Shown here in pieces: positions 16,446 to 24,212 of a stretch of 64,000 nucleotides of DNA. Numbering within the stretch: position 1 is the stretch's first letter; each line of letters begins with the position of its first letter. The translations under genes were made by a program, and so were the position numbers. Source of the DNA: DASXUX01 sp036504595. Its GTDB lineage: Bacteria; Planctomycetota; SZUA-567; H5-PLA8. The notes beneath the pieces are model-generated. The model was given only the letters and a program-made list of their open reading frames with translations. It was not told the DNA's origin and did no database searches. The DNA lies in contig DASXUX010000004.1 in assembly GCA_036504595.1 (NCBI GenBank), forward strand, positions 105,646 through 169,645, in the 5' to 3' direction.

Positions 16446-18683
16446 ATGAACCACCAAGAGCCAAGAGCTAACAGCCAAGAGCTAAGAGCGACTTTTCTGC
16501 TCGCCCTGTTGCTGCTCGCCCCCGCCATATTCGCCGCCGACCTCACCGCCCTCGTCAACACCATGCCCAACGCCGACGCCGACGGCCGCTACACCGGTCC
16601 GGATCCGGTCGAGGCGCGCAAAGTCTACGACGAGTTCATCGCTGGCGGCAAAGATAGCATCGGCGCTCTGGTCGGCATGCTCGTCGAACCCGGCAAAGGT
16701 GAAGACTACAAACCCCGCTACGTCCTTCACGGGATGGTCACGTATGTCCTTCGCGCCGATGCCGGCGACACCCGTAAGACCGTTTGCGATAGCCTTCGCG
16801 CCACGCTGAAAAACGACATTCCCAAAGCAGTCAAGGGCTTCGTGCTTCAAGAACTGAAGTATCTCGCCACAGCCGAGTCCATCGACGATGTTGCCAAATT
16901 CCTCTCCGACGATGAACTCTGCGAACCCGCTGCGCAAACGCTCCTCAACATCGGCGGGGTAGGGCGGGCGTCCCTGCCCGCCGAAAACGACGCCACCGCT
17001 GTCGCCGATTGCTTCCGCTCCGTATTGGGAACTTCCCAAGGCAAAAACCGCCTGACGGTGATTCAGGCTCTCGGCCGTCTGCGCGATCTGAAAGCCGTGG
17101 ACGCGATCAAGAAGCTGACCGCGGATGCCGATCCCGTCACACGCCTCTCCGCGTGCGATGCGGTGGCCAACATCGGCGACGCGTCGGCTATCGACGATGT
17201 CCAGAAGGCCGGCGACAGCGCCAAAGACAATGATCGCGTCAAGATTACCGACGCTCTGCTGACGCTCGCTTCGCGCCTGGCCGAAGCTGGCAAGAAGAAA
17301 GAGGCCGAAGGCATCTATGCCAAACTCTGGGATTCCCGCTCCGCGCCCGAAGAACGCCAACTGCGCATCGCCGCGCTGCAAGGACTGGCCGAAACCCGCG
17401 GTGAACTCAGCGACGTTCTCGCCGCCATGAAGACGAACGACATCCAAATCCGCGCCGTCGCATTGCGCATCGCCGCGTCCATGCCCGGTGAAGCCGTCAC
17501 CGCAAAGTGCGTCGCTGCCCTCGAAAAAGCTCCCGCCGCCGACAAGCCCGACCTGCTCTCCATTCTCGGCGCGCGCGGCGATCCGACTGCCATTCCCGCC
17601 GTACTCGCGCAGCTCAAAGACGCCGACGCCAAAGTCCGCTCCGCCGCCATGCAAGCCGCCTCCGCCATTGGCGGCAAAGGCCCGGCCGAAGCGCTCGTCG
17701 CAATCATCGGTGCGAAGGACGAGAAAGATCGCGACGCCGCCGTCGCGGCGTTAGGCGCAATGAAAGGCAAGGATGTCAGCGCTATCGTTGCGGCTGCGTC
17801 TCTGAACGCCGACCCCGTCACGCGCGCGGCTCTGCTCAGCGTGCTCGGCGCGCGGCACGCCGACGATCAGGTGGACGCCGTCATGGCCGCTTTGGGCGAG
17901 AACGATCTGAACGTGCGCGTTGCCGCCTTGCTGGCTCTCGGCGTCATCGCCGACGACAAGCAGATTCCGGCTGTGATCAAGATCGCCAAAGAAACGAAAG
18001 ATACCCGCGAACTCGGCGCCGCTGAAAACGCTCTGGTCGCCACCGCCGCCCGCAAAGGCGACACCTGCGCGAATCTCAGCGCGGCCGCGCTGGCCGATGC
18101 CGCTCCAGCCAATGCAGCCGCGCTGCTTCGCGTGCTTGGAGCCGCCGGCACACGCAAAGCCATGGAGAGCGCCATCGCTCAAACCAAGAGCGCCAACGCC
18201 GAACTGAAGGAGATGGCCGTTCGCGTTCTTTCCGAATGGCGCGAGAAATTCGCCGCCGGACCGCTGCTGGAGGTCGCTCAGGCCAGCGACAACCCCACGC
18301 ATCAGGTGCTCGCTCTGCGCGGCGTCGTGCGCTTGGTGGACAAGACCGACCTGAAGCCCGAAGAGAAGATCAAGCTGCTTGACGGCGTGCTCAAAGCCGC
18401 GAAGCGCCCCGAAGAGAAGAAAGCCGCTCTCGCTGGCCTGGGCAATGTGGCGAGCGCCGACGCGCTCCCGATCATCGCGCCACAACTCGACGACGACTCA
18501 ATTAAGGAGGAAGCCGCCGCCGCCGCAATTTCCGCGACCAAAGCAATGTATGACAAGAAGACCACGCCCAACGAAGCGCAGCGCGAGATCATCCGTGACA
18601 CGATGACCAAGGTCGCCAAGTCCACAACGAAGGAAACCGTGAAGAAAGACGCCGAGAAGTACCTCAGTCGCGCGAAGAATTAA
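16446..18683 (+). CDS. Secreted HEAT-repeat protein
   Basis: ATG 16446 gives a 745-residue protein with a signal peptide (FLLALLLLAPAIFAADL). From about residue 90 on it is built of alpha-helical HEAT repeats of about 30 residues (for example PVTRLSACDAVANIGDASAI; AKVRSAAMQAASAIGGKGPA; LNVRVAALLALGVIADDKQI). Such solenoids bind other proteins; no enzyme motif is seen. The n-region of the signal peptide (EPRANSQELRA) is encoded by a short tandem repeat, and residues about 170-180 (VGRASLPAEN) by a palindromic element. Exported HEAT proteins are common in Planctomycetota and Verrucomicrobiota; the partner is unknown. Confidence 0.85.
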   Translation: MNHQEPRANSQELRATFLLALLLLAPAIFAADLTALVNTMPNADADGRYTGPDPVEARKVYDEFIAGGKDSIGALVGMLVEPGKGEDYKPRYVLHGMVTYVLRADAGDTRKTVCDSLRATLKNDIPKAVKGFVLQELKYLATAESIDDVAKFLSDDELCEPAAQTLLNIGGVGRASLPAENDATAVADCFRSVLGTSQGKNRLTVIQALGRLRDLKAVDAIKKLTADADPVTRLSACDAVANIGDASAIDDVQKAGDSAKDNDRVKITDALLTLASRLAEAGKKKEAEGIYAKLWDSRSAPEERQLRIAALQGLAETRGELSDVLAAMKTNDIQIRAVALRIAASMPGEAVTAKCVAALEKAPAADKPDLLSILGARGDPTAIPAVLAQLKDADAKVRSAAMQAASAIGGKGPAEALVAIIGAKDEKDRDAAVAALGAMKGKDVSAIVAAASLNADPVTRAALLSVLGARHADDQVDAVMAALGENDLNVRVAALLALGVIADDKQIPAVIKIAKETKDTRELGAAENALVATAARKGDTCANLSAAALADAAPANAAALLRVLGAAGTRKAMESAIAQTKSANAELKEMAVRVLSEWREKFAAGPLLEVAQASDNPTHQVLALRGVVRLVDKTDLKPEEKIKLLDGVLKAAKRPEEKKAALAGLGNVASADALPIIAPQLDDDSIKEEAAAAAISATKAMYDKKTTPNEAQREIIRDTMTKVAKSTTKETVKKDAEKYLSRAKN
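16453..16489. repeat. Short tandem repeat coding the start of the HEAT protein
   Basis: Five heptamers (CCAAGAG, CCAAGAG, CTAACAG, CCAAGAG, CTAAGAG) directly follow the start codon and are translated. The same CCAAGAG unit is intergenic at 7934-7957. Confidence 0.85.
16956..16983. repeat. In-frame GC-rich palindromic element (copy 2)
   Basis: GGGGTAGGGCGGGCGTCCC then TGCCCGCCG. GGGCGGGC and GCCCGCC-type arms flank GTCCCT. In this gene it encodes VGRASLPA. Confidence 0.75.
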
Positions 18684-18689
18684 CGGCCG

Positions 18690-18745
18690 TCAGTGGCCAT
18701 TGGTCCGTTGTCAGTTTTCCGTCAATCCGTGTTCATCTGTGGCTA
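18690..18745. repeat. Degenerate short tandem repeat in spacer
   Basis: Runs of CAGTGGC/CATTGGT/CCGTTGT units, followed by GTTCATCTGTGGCT, lie between the convergent HEAT and aldo/keto reductase genes. A near copy of the last part (GTTCATCCGCGGCT) is at about 14991. Confidence 0.5.
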
Positions 18746-19729
18746 TATTCCTTCGATCTTGTGCAGCTCCGCTTCCGTCAGGTTCGGCATGGACACGGCC
18801 AGCACGTTCTCTTCCGCCTGAGTTGGCGTCTTGATCCCGGGAATGACGACGCTCACCGCGGGGTGAGCCAGGCAGAACTTGATCGCCGATTGCGCCAGCG
18901 TGCGTCCGGTGTGTTCCATCAGGAACTTCAATTTGTCCACACGCGCCAGAGCCGCCTCTAGCTTCTCCGGTGGATACGTGTCCTTCCGGTGATCGTTCTC
19001 AGCGAACCGGTGTCCCGGCTTGAATTTTCCGCTTAGCAGTCCTGAAGCCAGCGGCACGCGCGCGATGATTCCCACGCTGCGCCTTTCGGCTTCGACGAAC
19101 AACTCCTTTGCCGCGCTGCGATCCAGCATGTTGTAGGTGACCTGGATTGTCTCCACTTCGCCTTTTTCCATCGCCAGCAGCCCCTCTTCCGGAGTGCTGA
19201 CCGAAATGGCATAGTGCGAAATCTTCGTCTTATCTTTCAGCTCGCGCAAAGCGTCCCAGACTTCGTTGCCTTCAATGACCGCCTTGGATGGATTGTGAAG
19301 CTGGTACAGATCGATAATCGTCACCCCCAACCGTTCCAGGCTCCGGTCGCAGGCTGCCTTGATGTACGCGGCTGAAAAGTCGTGATGTCCAGGTTCCGGA
19401 TCGCGCCGCACATGCCCGACCTTCGTCGCCACATGCACGCGCCGGGGCGAAAGCTTGATCGCCTTCCCAACCAGCAGTTCGCTATGTCCCGCACCGTAAG
19501 CATCGGCCGTTTCGACGAAATTCACGCCCAATTCGAACGCGCGCTGCAGAGCTGCCAGGCTGGTTTGATCGTCCGTGGCTCCATAGCCGAAGGCTCGGCC
19601 GGCAATGTTGAAGCCTCCACCAATAGCCCAGGTTCCAAAGCCGATTTCGGTAATCTTCAGGCCAGTCCGCCCCAGGAACCGAGTCTGCAATGGCACTTCG
19701 CCCATCCCGACAACACCTGCTTGCGTCAT
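18743..19729 (-). CDS. Aldo/keto reductase
   Basis: The 328-residue protein carries the aldo/keto reductase signatures: GTWAIGGGF, FVETADAYGAGHSE (Asp and Tyr of the tetrad), VATKVG (Lys) and YQLHNPS (His). PGIKTPTQAEENV near the end contacts NADPH. It reduces or oxidises a carbonyl/alcohol with NADP(H); the substrate is not evident. The start ATG 19729 has GGAGCGGGG upstream; ATG 19705 is possible. It is transcribed alone, convergent with the HEAT gene. Confidence 0.92.
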   Translation of the reverse strand: MTQAGVVGMGEVPLQTRFLGRTGLKITEIGFGTWAIGGGFNIAGRAFGYGATDDQTSLAALQRAFELGVNFVETADAYGAGHSELLVGKAIKLSPRRVHVATKVGHVRRDPEPGHHDFSAAYIKAACDRSLERLGVTIIDLYQLHNPSKAVIEGNEVWDALRELKDKTKISHYAISVSTPEEGLLAMEKGEVETIQVTYNMLDRSAAKELFVEAERRSVGIIARVPLASGLLSGKFKPGHRFAENDHRKDTYPPEKLEAALARVDKLKFLMEHTGRTLAQSAIKFCLAHPAVSVVIPGIKTPTQAEENVLAVSMPNLTEAELHKIEGI

Positions 19730-19960
19730 CCCCGCTCCTTAACGTTTCCAGTGCGAACTAACTTAGGTTAAACGTTCGAACTCGCGTTTGCCAGTTGAAT
19801 CCGTTTTCCGCAAGCGCGATGGCATTAAAACAGCCATGCTCCGCCGGTTTAAGCGCCATCCATCACCTGCGTTGGCGCCACCGGCCTGATTAAGCTACAA
19901 ACCTCATAGGCGCCCCGTGCGTTTGCGCGAAGGGCTTCGTTTTTGCGAACTGAGCTGCCC

Positions 19961-21868
19961 ATGTTCAGACGGCTGGCGACTTTTATCTTGCTCTCGATGC
20001 TGATCCGCGTTATCAACGCCGGTGAATTCCACGGCGAAGTTCCGCTTCAGACCGAACTGAAGTTCAGCGGTCCGTCGGTCAGCGTTAAAGCGCCGCTAGG
20101 GCTGCACTACCGTCCAGGCTATGCCTTCCCACTCGAAGTCCGCGTCCATAACCCGGGCCCGGAGTTCCGTGCTCAACTTTTCATCGCCCAAGGGACCGCG
20201 CCGGCATTCTTGACCGGCGCCGACTCCGGCCCCGCAGGACTCCGCTGTGGCGTCGCTGAACCCGTTGCACTGGCCAAGCAGGCTACGCGCGTCGTTTCAG
20301 TCCCGATTCTCGGCCCGCCAGTCAGCGCCGACCTGACGCTGGTTCTGCGCGAGATCGATCCCGGCGGAGCCACCGGCCCGTTGCGTTTCCGGTCTTCGTT
20401 GGCGCGAGTGCTCCGGCCGCTGCCGCCCGAAACCCGGTTGATTCTGTCCTGCGGCGGCGGAAGTAATATGGCCACCGGCGGCGCTCTGCAGGAAGCCGTC
20501 CGCATCGAGGCCCGCGAACTTCCCGAAATGCCGTGGGTCTACGAGAGCCTGGACCTTGTGGTCCTGGCCGACGGCTCCTTTAGGGATGCCTCCGCCGAAG
20601 CGAAAAAAGCGTTGCGCCAGTGGCTGTGCGGCGGCGGCCGTTTGCTGATTGCATCCAACGACGCCTTGCCCGCGGCAATCACTGCAGGTCTGCTGCCGCT
20701 GGATTCATCGGGAAACGCCGGCTGGGTCGGAGCCGATTTGGCCTGGTGGGAGAGGCACGCCGGACTCACGCGCGACCGCATTCTCGCCGAAAAGAACAAC
20801 CGCCCCGTGTACGCCAGCCTTCCGCTCGGTTTCGGTGTCGTCGCGTTTCTGTTTCCTGCCACCAAGCCGGAAGAGGCCACCGAACTTGGCGCAGCGGCCG
20901 TCAATCATCCCGTGCTGCGGCACCCGCGCCAGCGTTTGCCGGATCTGCGTGTCCAACCCGACCGCTTCAACGCCTTCGCCCCCGGCTCGCTCAGCACCGC
21001 GCGCCGAAACAGCGCCACGCTCTGGGCTGTCCTGGGTGCCGCTGCGTTAAGCGTTGGGCTGGTGCTGGGCTTCACAAGCCGCTCGCGCTGGATCGCCGCC
21101 GGCTGGCCGCTGGTGGTCACCGCGCTGCTGTCCGTGCTGCTGGCGCACTGGTTTCCTTCGCGCGACGTGCTGCTTTCGCGCGTGATCCTGCATCACGTCT
21201 CGCTCGATGGCCGAGCGCTTTGCACTCAGGAATTGACCTTGCTGGAAAGCACCCAGCAGCCGGTGCCCATTTCCGCAAACGGTCCGCCCGGCGGCAGTCT
21301 CTGGCCTGTCTATTCCGATATGAACGAATTGCGCCACGGCGCGCTTGATTTTGTGCAATCCGGAACTCGGCTCCACATTGAAGACATCCCCGTCGATCCG
21401 CAACAGCCGCTACTGCTGATGGCGACCTCCGTTTCAGATTGCGCCGCTGCCGCTTTGCGGTCAGTGCTCCTTCCTGGCGGCAAGTCAACGATTCACCTGA
21501 TGTTGCCCGTCCCGGAACCCGTCCACGCCAAACACAAGAGAGGCGCATGGGTAAAAGCTGGTGGTGGTATTGAATTGCTCGAAGGTTTAGCGGGTCTGGC
21601 GTTCTCTGATGCGATCCCGTGCGATAATTGGGAGTCTCTACTACGCAAAGCATCGCGGAGCGAAGATGCTCCTCAGATCAAAGCGCATGCCGCTGCCCTC
21701 GAATGGGCCGCTGCGCAGACCCAGCGCACCGGCAAAGACGCTTTGATCGTGTGGAATTTCGCAACGACCAACGATATGCCGCTCGCCGAAATCACCGGCG
21801 TCCTGGCCGAACGCGCCAACGAGTTCCACATTTGGTGTTTTGAAGCGGGGGCAACCGCAAAGAAATAA
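19961..21868 (+). CDS. Exported or membrane-anchored protein of unknown function
   Basis: ATG 19961 gives 635 residues starting with a signal/anchor (FRRLATFILLSMLIRVINAG). The first 150 residues look like an Ig/beta-sandwich domain. The middle (LDLVVLADGSFRDASAEAKK, then LRQWLCGGGRLLIAS) resembles the glutamine-amidotransferase-like fold of membrane proteins that lack the catalytic Cys. Two adjacent membrane helices follow (TLWAVLGAAALSVGLVLGF; WPLVVTALLSVLLAHWF). The soluble C-terminal part has no clear motif. The protein precedes hisA by 90 bp on the same strand. I do not recognise a specific family. Confidence 0.7.
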   Translation: MFRRLATFILLSMLIRVINAGEFHGEVPLQTELKFSGPSVSVKAPLGLHYRPGYAFPLEVRVHNPGPEFRAQLFIAQGTAPAFLTGADSGPAGLRCGVAEPVALAKQATRVVSVPILGPPVSADLTLVLREIDPGGATGPLRFRSSLARVLRPLPPETRLILSCGGGSNMATGGALQEAVRIEARELPEMPWVYESLDLVVLADGSFRDASAEAKKALRQWLCGGGRLLIASNDALPAAITAGLLPLDSSGNAGWVGADLAWWERHAGLTRDRILAEKNNRPVYASLPLGFGVVAFLFPATKPEEATELGAAAVNHPVLRHPRQRLPDLRVQPDRFNAFAPGSLSTARRNSATLWAVLGAAALSVGLVLGFTSRSRWIAAGWPLVVTALLSVLLAHWFPSRDVLLSRVILHHVSLDGRALCTQELTLLESTQQPVPISANGPPGGSLWPVYSDMNELRHGALDFVQSGTRLHIEDIPVDPQQPLLLMATSVSDCAAAALRSVLLPGGKSTIHLMLPVPEPVHAKHKRGAWVKAGGGIELLEGLAGLAFSDAIPCDNWESLLRKASRSEDAPQIKAHAAALEWAAAQTQRTGKDALIVWNFATTNDMPLAEITGVLAERANEFHIWCFEAGATAKK

Positions 21869-21957
21869 TCAGCCATTTCACCCGTCACTCGTCACACATG
21901 AGTGCTTGCGATATAAGTGCAGTCTAGGGAACCGCTGAAGAGGAAACGCGAACAACG

Positions 21958-22680
21958 ATGCTCTTGATCCCAGCAGTAGACATGAAAGACGGCCGAGCCG
22001 TTCGGCTGAAACAGGGCAAGGCCGATCAGCAAACGGTCTACGATGCCGATCCGCTGCACGCCGCGCAGCGCTGGTTTGTCCCCGGCGTAAAGCGCCTGCA
22101 CCTAGTCGATCTGGACGGTGCCTTCGAAGGCCAACCGCGCAACCGCACGCACACCCTGCGCATTCTGGCCGCCCTTTCCAAAAACGTTGAGATCGAAATC
22201 GGCGGCGGATTGCGCGATGCGAGCGTGGTCCGTGAATTCATCGCCGCCGGCGCCGCGCGCTGCATTCTCGGAACGAAGGTGCTGGAAGACCGCGCGCTGC
22301 TCGCAGAACTTGCCAAGCATCATCCCGGCAAAATCAGCGTCGGCCTGGATGCCAAAAACGGCAAGATCGTGACCAAGGGCTGGGTGCAAACAAGCGACAT
22401 CATCGCTACCGAACTGGTGCGGGAACTGGCAAGCCTGCCACTCGGCGAAGTCATCTACACCGACATCGACCGCGATGGGATGCTGCAGGGCCCGAACCTG
22501 CGGCAACTGGAAGCAATGCGAAAAGCCAGCGCGTTCCCGCTGATCGCTTCCGGCGGCGTGAGCACCGTCGAAAACATCCGTGCTTGCCGTGACCTTGGCT
22601 GCTTCGGCGCCATCGTCGGCAAAGCCCTGTACGACGGCGCGCTGGAATTGAGCGACGCGCTGCGAGCCGCAGGAAACTAG
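21958..22680 (+). CDS. hisA: Phosphoribosylformimino-5-aminoimidazole carboxamide ribotide isomerase
   Basis: The 240-residue TIM barrel has the HisA signatures IPAVDMKDGRAVRL (catalytic Asp8), LHLVDLDGAF, EIGGGLRD, VGLDAKNGKIVTKGW, YTDIDRDGMLQGPN (second catalytic Asp) and ASGGVSTVENIR. It performs the Amadori-type isomerisation in step four of histidine synthesis. Length matches the family. No other his gene is in the window, so the pathway is dispersed here. Confidence 0.95.
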   Translation: MLLIPAVDMKDGRAVRLKQGKADQQTVYDADPLHAAQRWFVPGVKRLHLVDLDGAFEGQPRNRTHTLRILAALSKNVEIEIGGGLRDASVVREFIAAGAARCILGTKVLEDRALLAELAKHHPGKISVGLDAKNGKIVTKGWVQTSDIIATELVRELASLPLGEVIYTDIDRDGMLQGPNLRQLEAMRKASAFPLIASGGVSTVENIRACRDLGCFGAIVGKALYDGALELSDALRAAGN

Positions 22681-22729
22681 CTGGCCGCTGCGGCTTGCCC
22701 GAAGCGCGTAAACAGGATAATATGCTTGT

Positions 22730-22957
22730 ATGAAGACGACTGTCGAAATTCCAGAAGAGTTGCTTCAGTTGGCTAAAGCCGACGCTGAACGGCGGGGCGT
22801 TACGCTTACGGATCTTGTGACAGAAGCCCTCTCCCACGAACTCAGGCCAGCAAAAATAGCGCAGAGTGCACGACGGGTTAAGTTCCCGCTGATACATTCG
22901 CGGACACCAGGACAACTCAACCTGACGAACCGTCAGATCGAGGAGTTGCTTGATTGA
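22730..22957 (+). CDS. vapB: VapB-type antitoxin
   Basis: The 75-residue protein starts with TTVEIPEELLQLAKADAERR, a ribbon-helix-helix strand and helix, followed by VTLTDLVTEALSHEL. The C-terminal tail (PGQLNLTNRQIEELLD) would wrap the toxin. It overlaps the PIN gene downstream by 8 bp. Confidence 0.85.
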   Translation: MKTTVEIPEELLQLAKADAERRGVTLTDLVTEALSHELRPAKIAQSARRVKFPLIHSRTPGQLNLTNRQIEELLD

Positions 22958-23372
22958 CTTGCCCGATGTTAATCTGTGGCTGGCACTGACAAGCGACTCT
23001 CATGCGCACCACGCGCGCGCGTTGGCTTGGTTCGATGCCGTCCCGGCCCGTAACTCGGCGTTCTGCCGTGTTACGCAGCACTCGCTTCTGCGTCTGCTAA
23101 CGAACCCTAAGGTGATGGGTGCCGATGTTCTCGACAACAAGCAAGCATGGTCTATTTACGACACAACTTGTTCCGATGAACGTGTTCTGTTCCTGACTGA
23201 GCCCTCCGATGTTGACGTCGTCTGGCGACGGCTCACGTCAGTTTCGGAGCCGCGTACGCTTCAGTGGACGGATGCCTATTTGGCCGCCTTTGCGCTCACT
23301 ACTGGATTGCGCGTCGTCACCTTTGACAGAGGCTTCCGGGAATATCCAGACGTCAATGTGCTGCTTCTTTGA
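22950..23372 (+). CDS. vapC: VapC-type PIN-domain ribonuclease toxin
   Basis: TTG 22950 follows GAGGAG at the end of vapB. The 140-residue PIN domain keeps the acidic metal-binding positions: LPDVNLWLAL, the middle helix WTDAYLAAFA, and VVTFDRGF near the C-terminus. PIN toxins cleave tRNA or rRNA. Unlike the vapC-like frame at 14.5 kb, this one is intact. Confidence 0.88.
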   Translation: MIDLPDVNLWLALTSDSHAHHARALAWFDAVPARNSAFCRVTQHSLLRLLTNPKVMGADVLDNKQAWSIYDTTCSDERVLFLTEPSDVDVVWRRLTSVSEPRTLQWTDAYLAAFALTTGLRVVTFDRGFREYPDVNVLLL

Positions 23373-23393
23373 GCCGGTCCAGGAGGGCTTCCC

Positions 23394-24206
23394 ATGCGCA
23401 TCATCGACCCACACGTCCATATGTACAGCCGCACCACCGACGACTACGAACAGATGCTGCTCGCCGGCATCGAGATCGTTGTGGAGCCCTCGTTCTGGCT
23501 CGGCAGCGACCGCCACTACGCCGGCACATTCTTCGATTACTTCGAACACATCAGCGCATGGGAACCCGCTAATCGCGCCGCCAAACGCGGTATGAAGCAC
23601 TTCTGCGTGCTCGGTGTCAATGCGAAGGAAGCCGAAAATGTTCCGCTTTCGCGCGAAGTCCTGGCGGGCATCGGCACCTATCTCTCGCGGCCCACTGTGC
23701 TGGGCATCGGCGAGATCGGTTTCAATAACATCACGAAGAACGAAGAGACCATTCTTCGTGAGCAACTCGATCTGGCTCGCAAAAGCAACCTGCTTGTGAT
23801 CGTTCACACGCCGCATAACAACAAGCTCGAAGGCACGCTGCGCATCCTCGACATCTGCAAAGAACTGAAGGTCCGTCCCGAACTGGTGGACATCGACCAC
23901 AACACCGAAGAGACGATGCAGCACAGCCTCGATCGCGGTTTCTGGGCCGGAATCACGATGTACCCGCGCACCAAATGCACGCCGCAGCGCGCGCGCGACA
24001 TGGTCGAACGCTTCGGCACCGCGCGCGTTCTGCTCAACAGCTCTTGCGACTGGGAATGGTCCGACCCGCTGGCCGTCCCCAAAGCCGCCCGCCTGATGCT
24101 CAACACCGGTTTTACCCGCGCGCAGGTGGAGCAGACCGTGTGGGACAATCCCTATCGTTTCCTCGCTCAGTCAGAAAAATTCGCATCCATCATCGGCCCA
24201 AGGTAA
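23394..24206 (+). CDS. TatD-family metal-dependent hydrolase
   Basis: The 270-residue protein has the amidohydrolase/TatD metal ligands: DPHVHMY (HxH at residues 7 and 9), LGIGEIGFNN (Glu), VIVHTPH (His) and VDIDHNTEE (His), and near the C-terminus LLNSSCDWEWSDP with a conserved Asp. Start ATG 23394 follows AGGAGGG. TatD-like enzymes act as nucleases or as hydrolases of small molecules; this variant lacks the classic LETD motif, so small-molecule hydrolysis is plausible. The acetylesterase gene begins 6 bp downstream, so they are likely co-transcribed. Confidence 0.85.
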   Translation: MRIIDPHVHMYSRTTDDYEQMLLAGIEIVVEPSFWLGSDRHYAGTFFDYFEHISAWEPANRAAKRGMKHFCVLGVNAKEAENVPLSREVLAGIGTYLSRPTVLGIGEIGFNNITKNEETILREQLDLARKSNLLVIVHTPHNNKLEGTLRILDICKELKVRPELVDIDHNTEETMQHSLDRGFWAGITMYPRTKCTPQRARDMVERFGTARVLLNSSCDWEWSDPLAVPKAARLMLNTGFTRAQVEQTVWDNPYRFLAQSEKFASIIGPR

Positions 24207-24212
24207 GCGGAC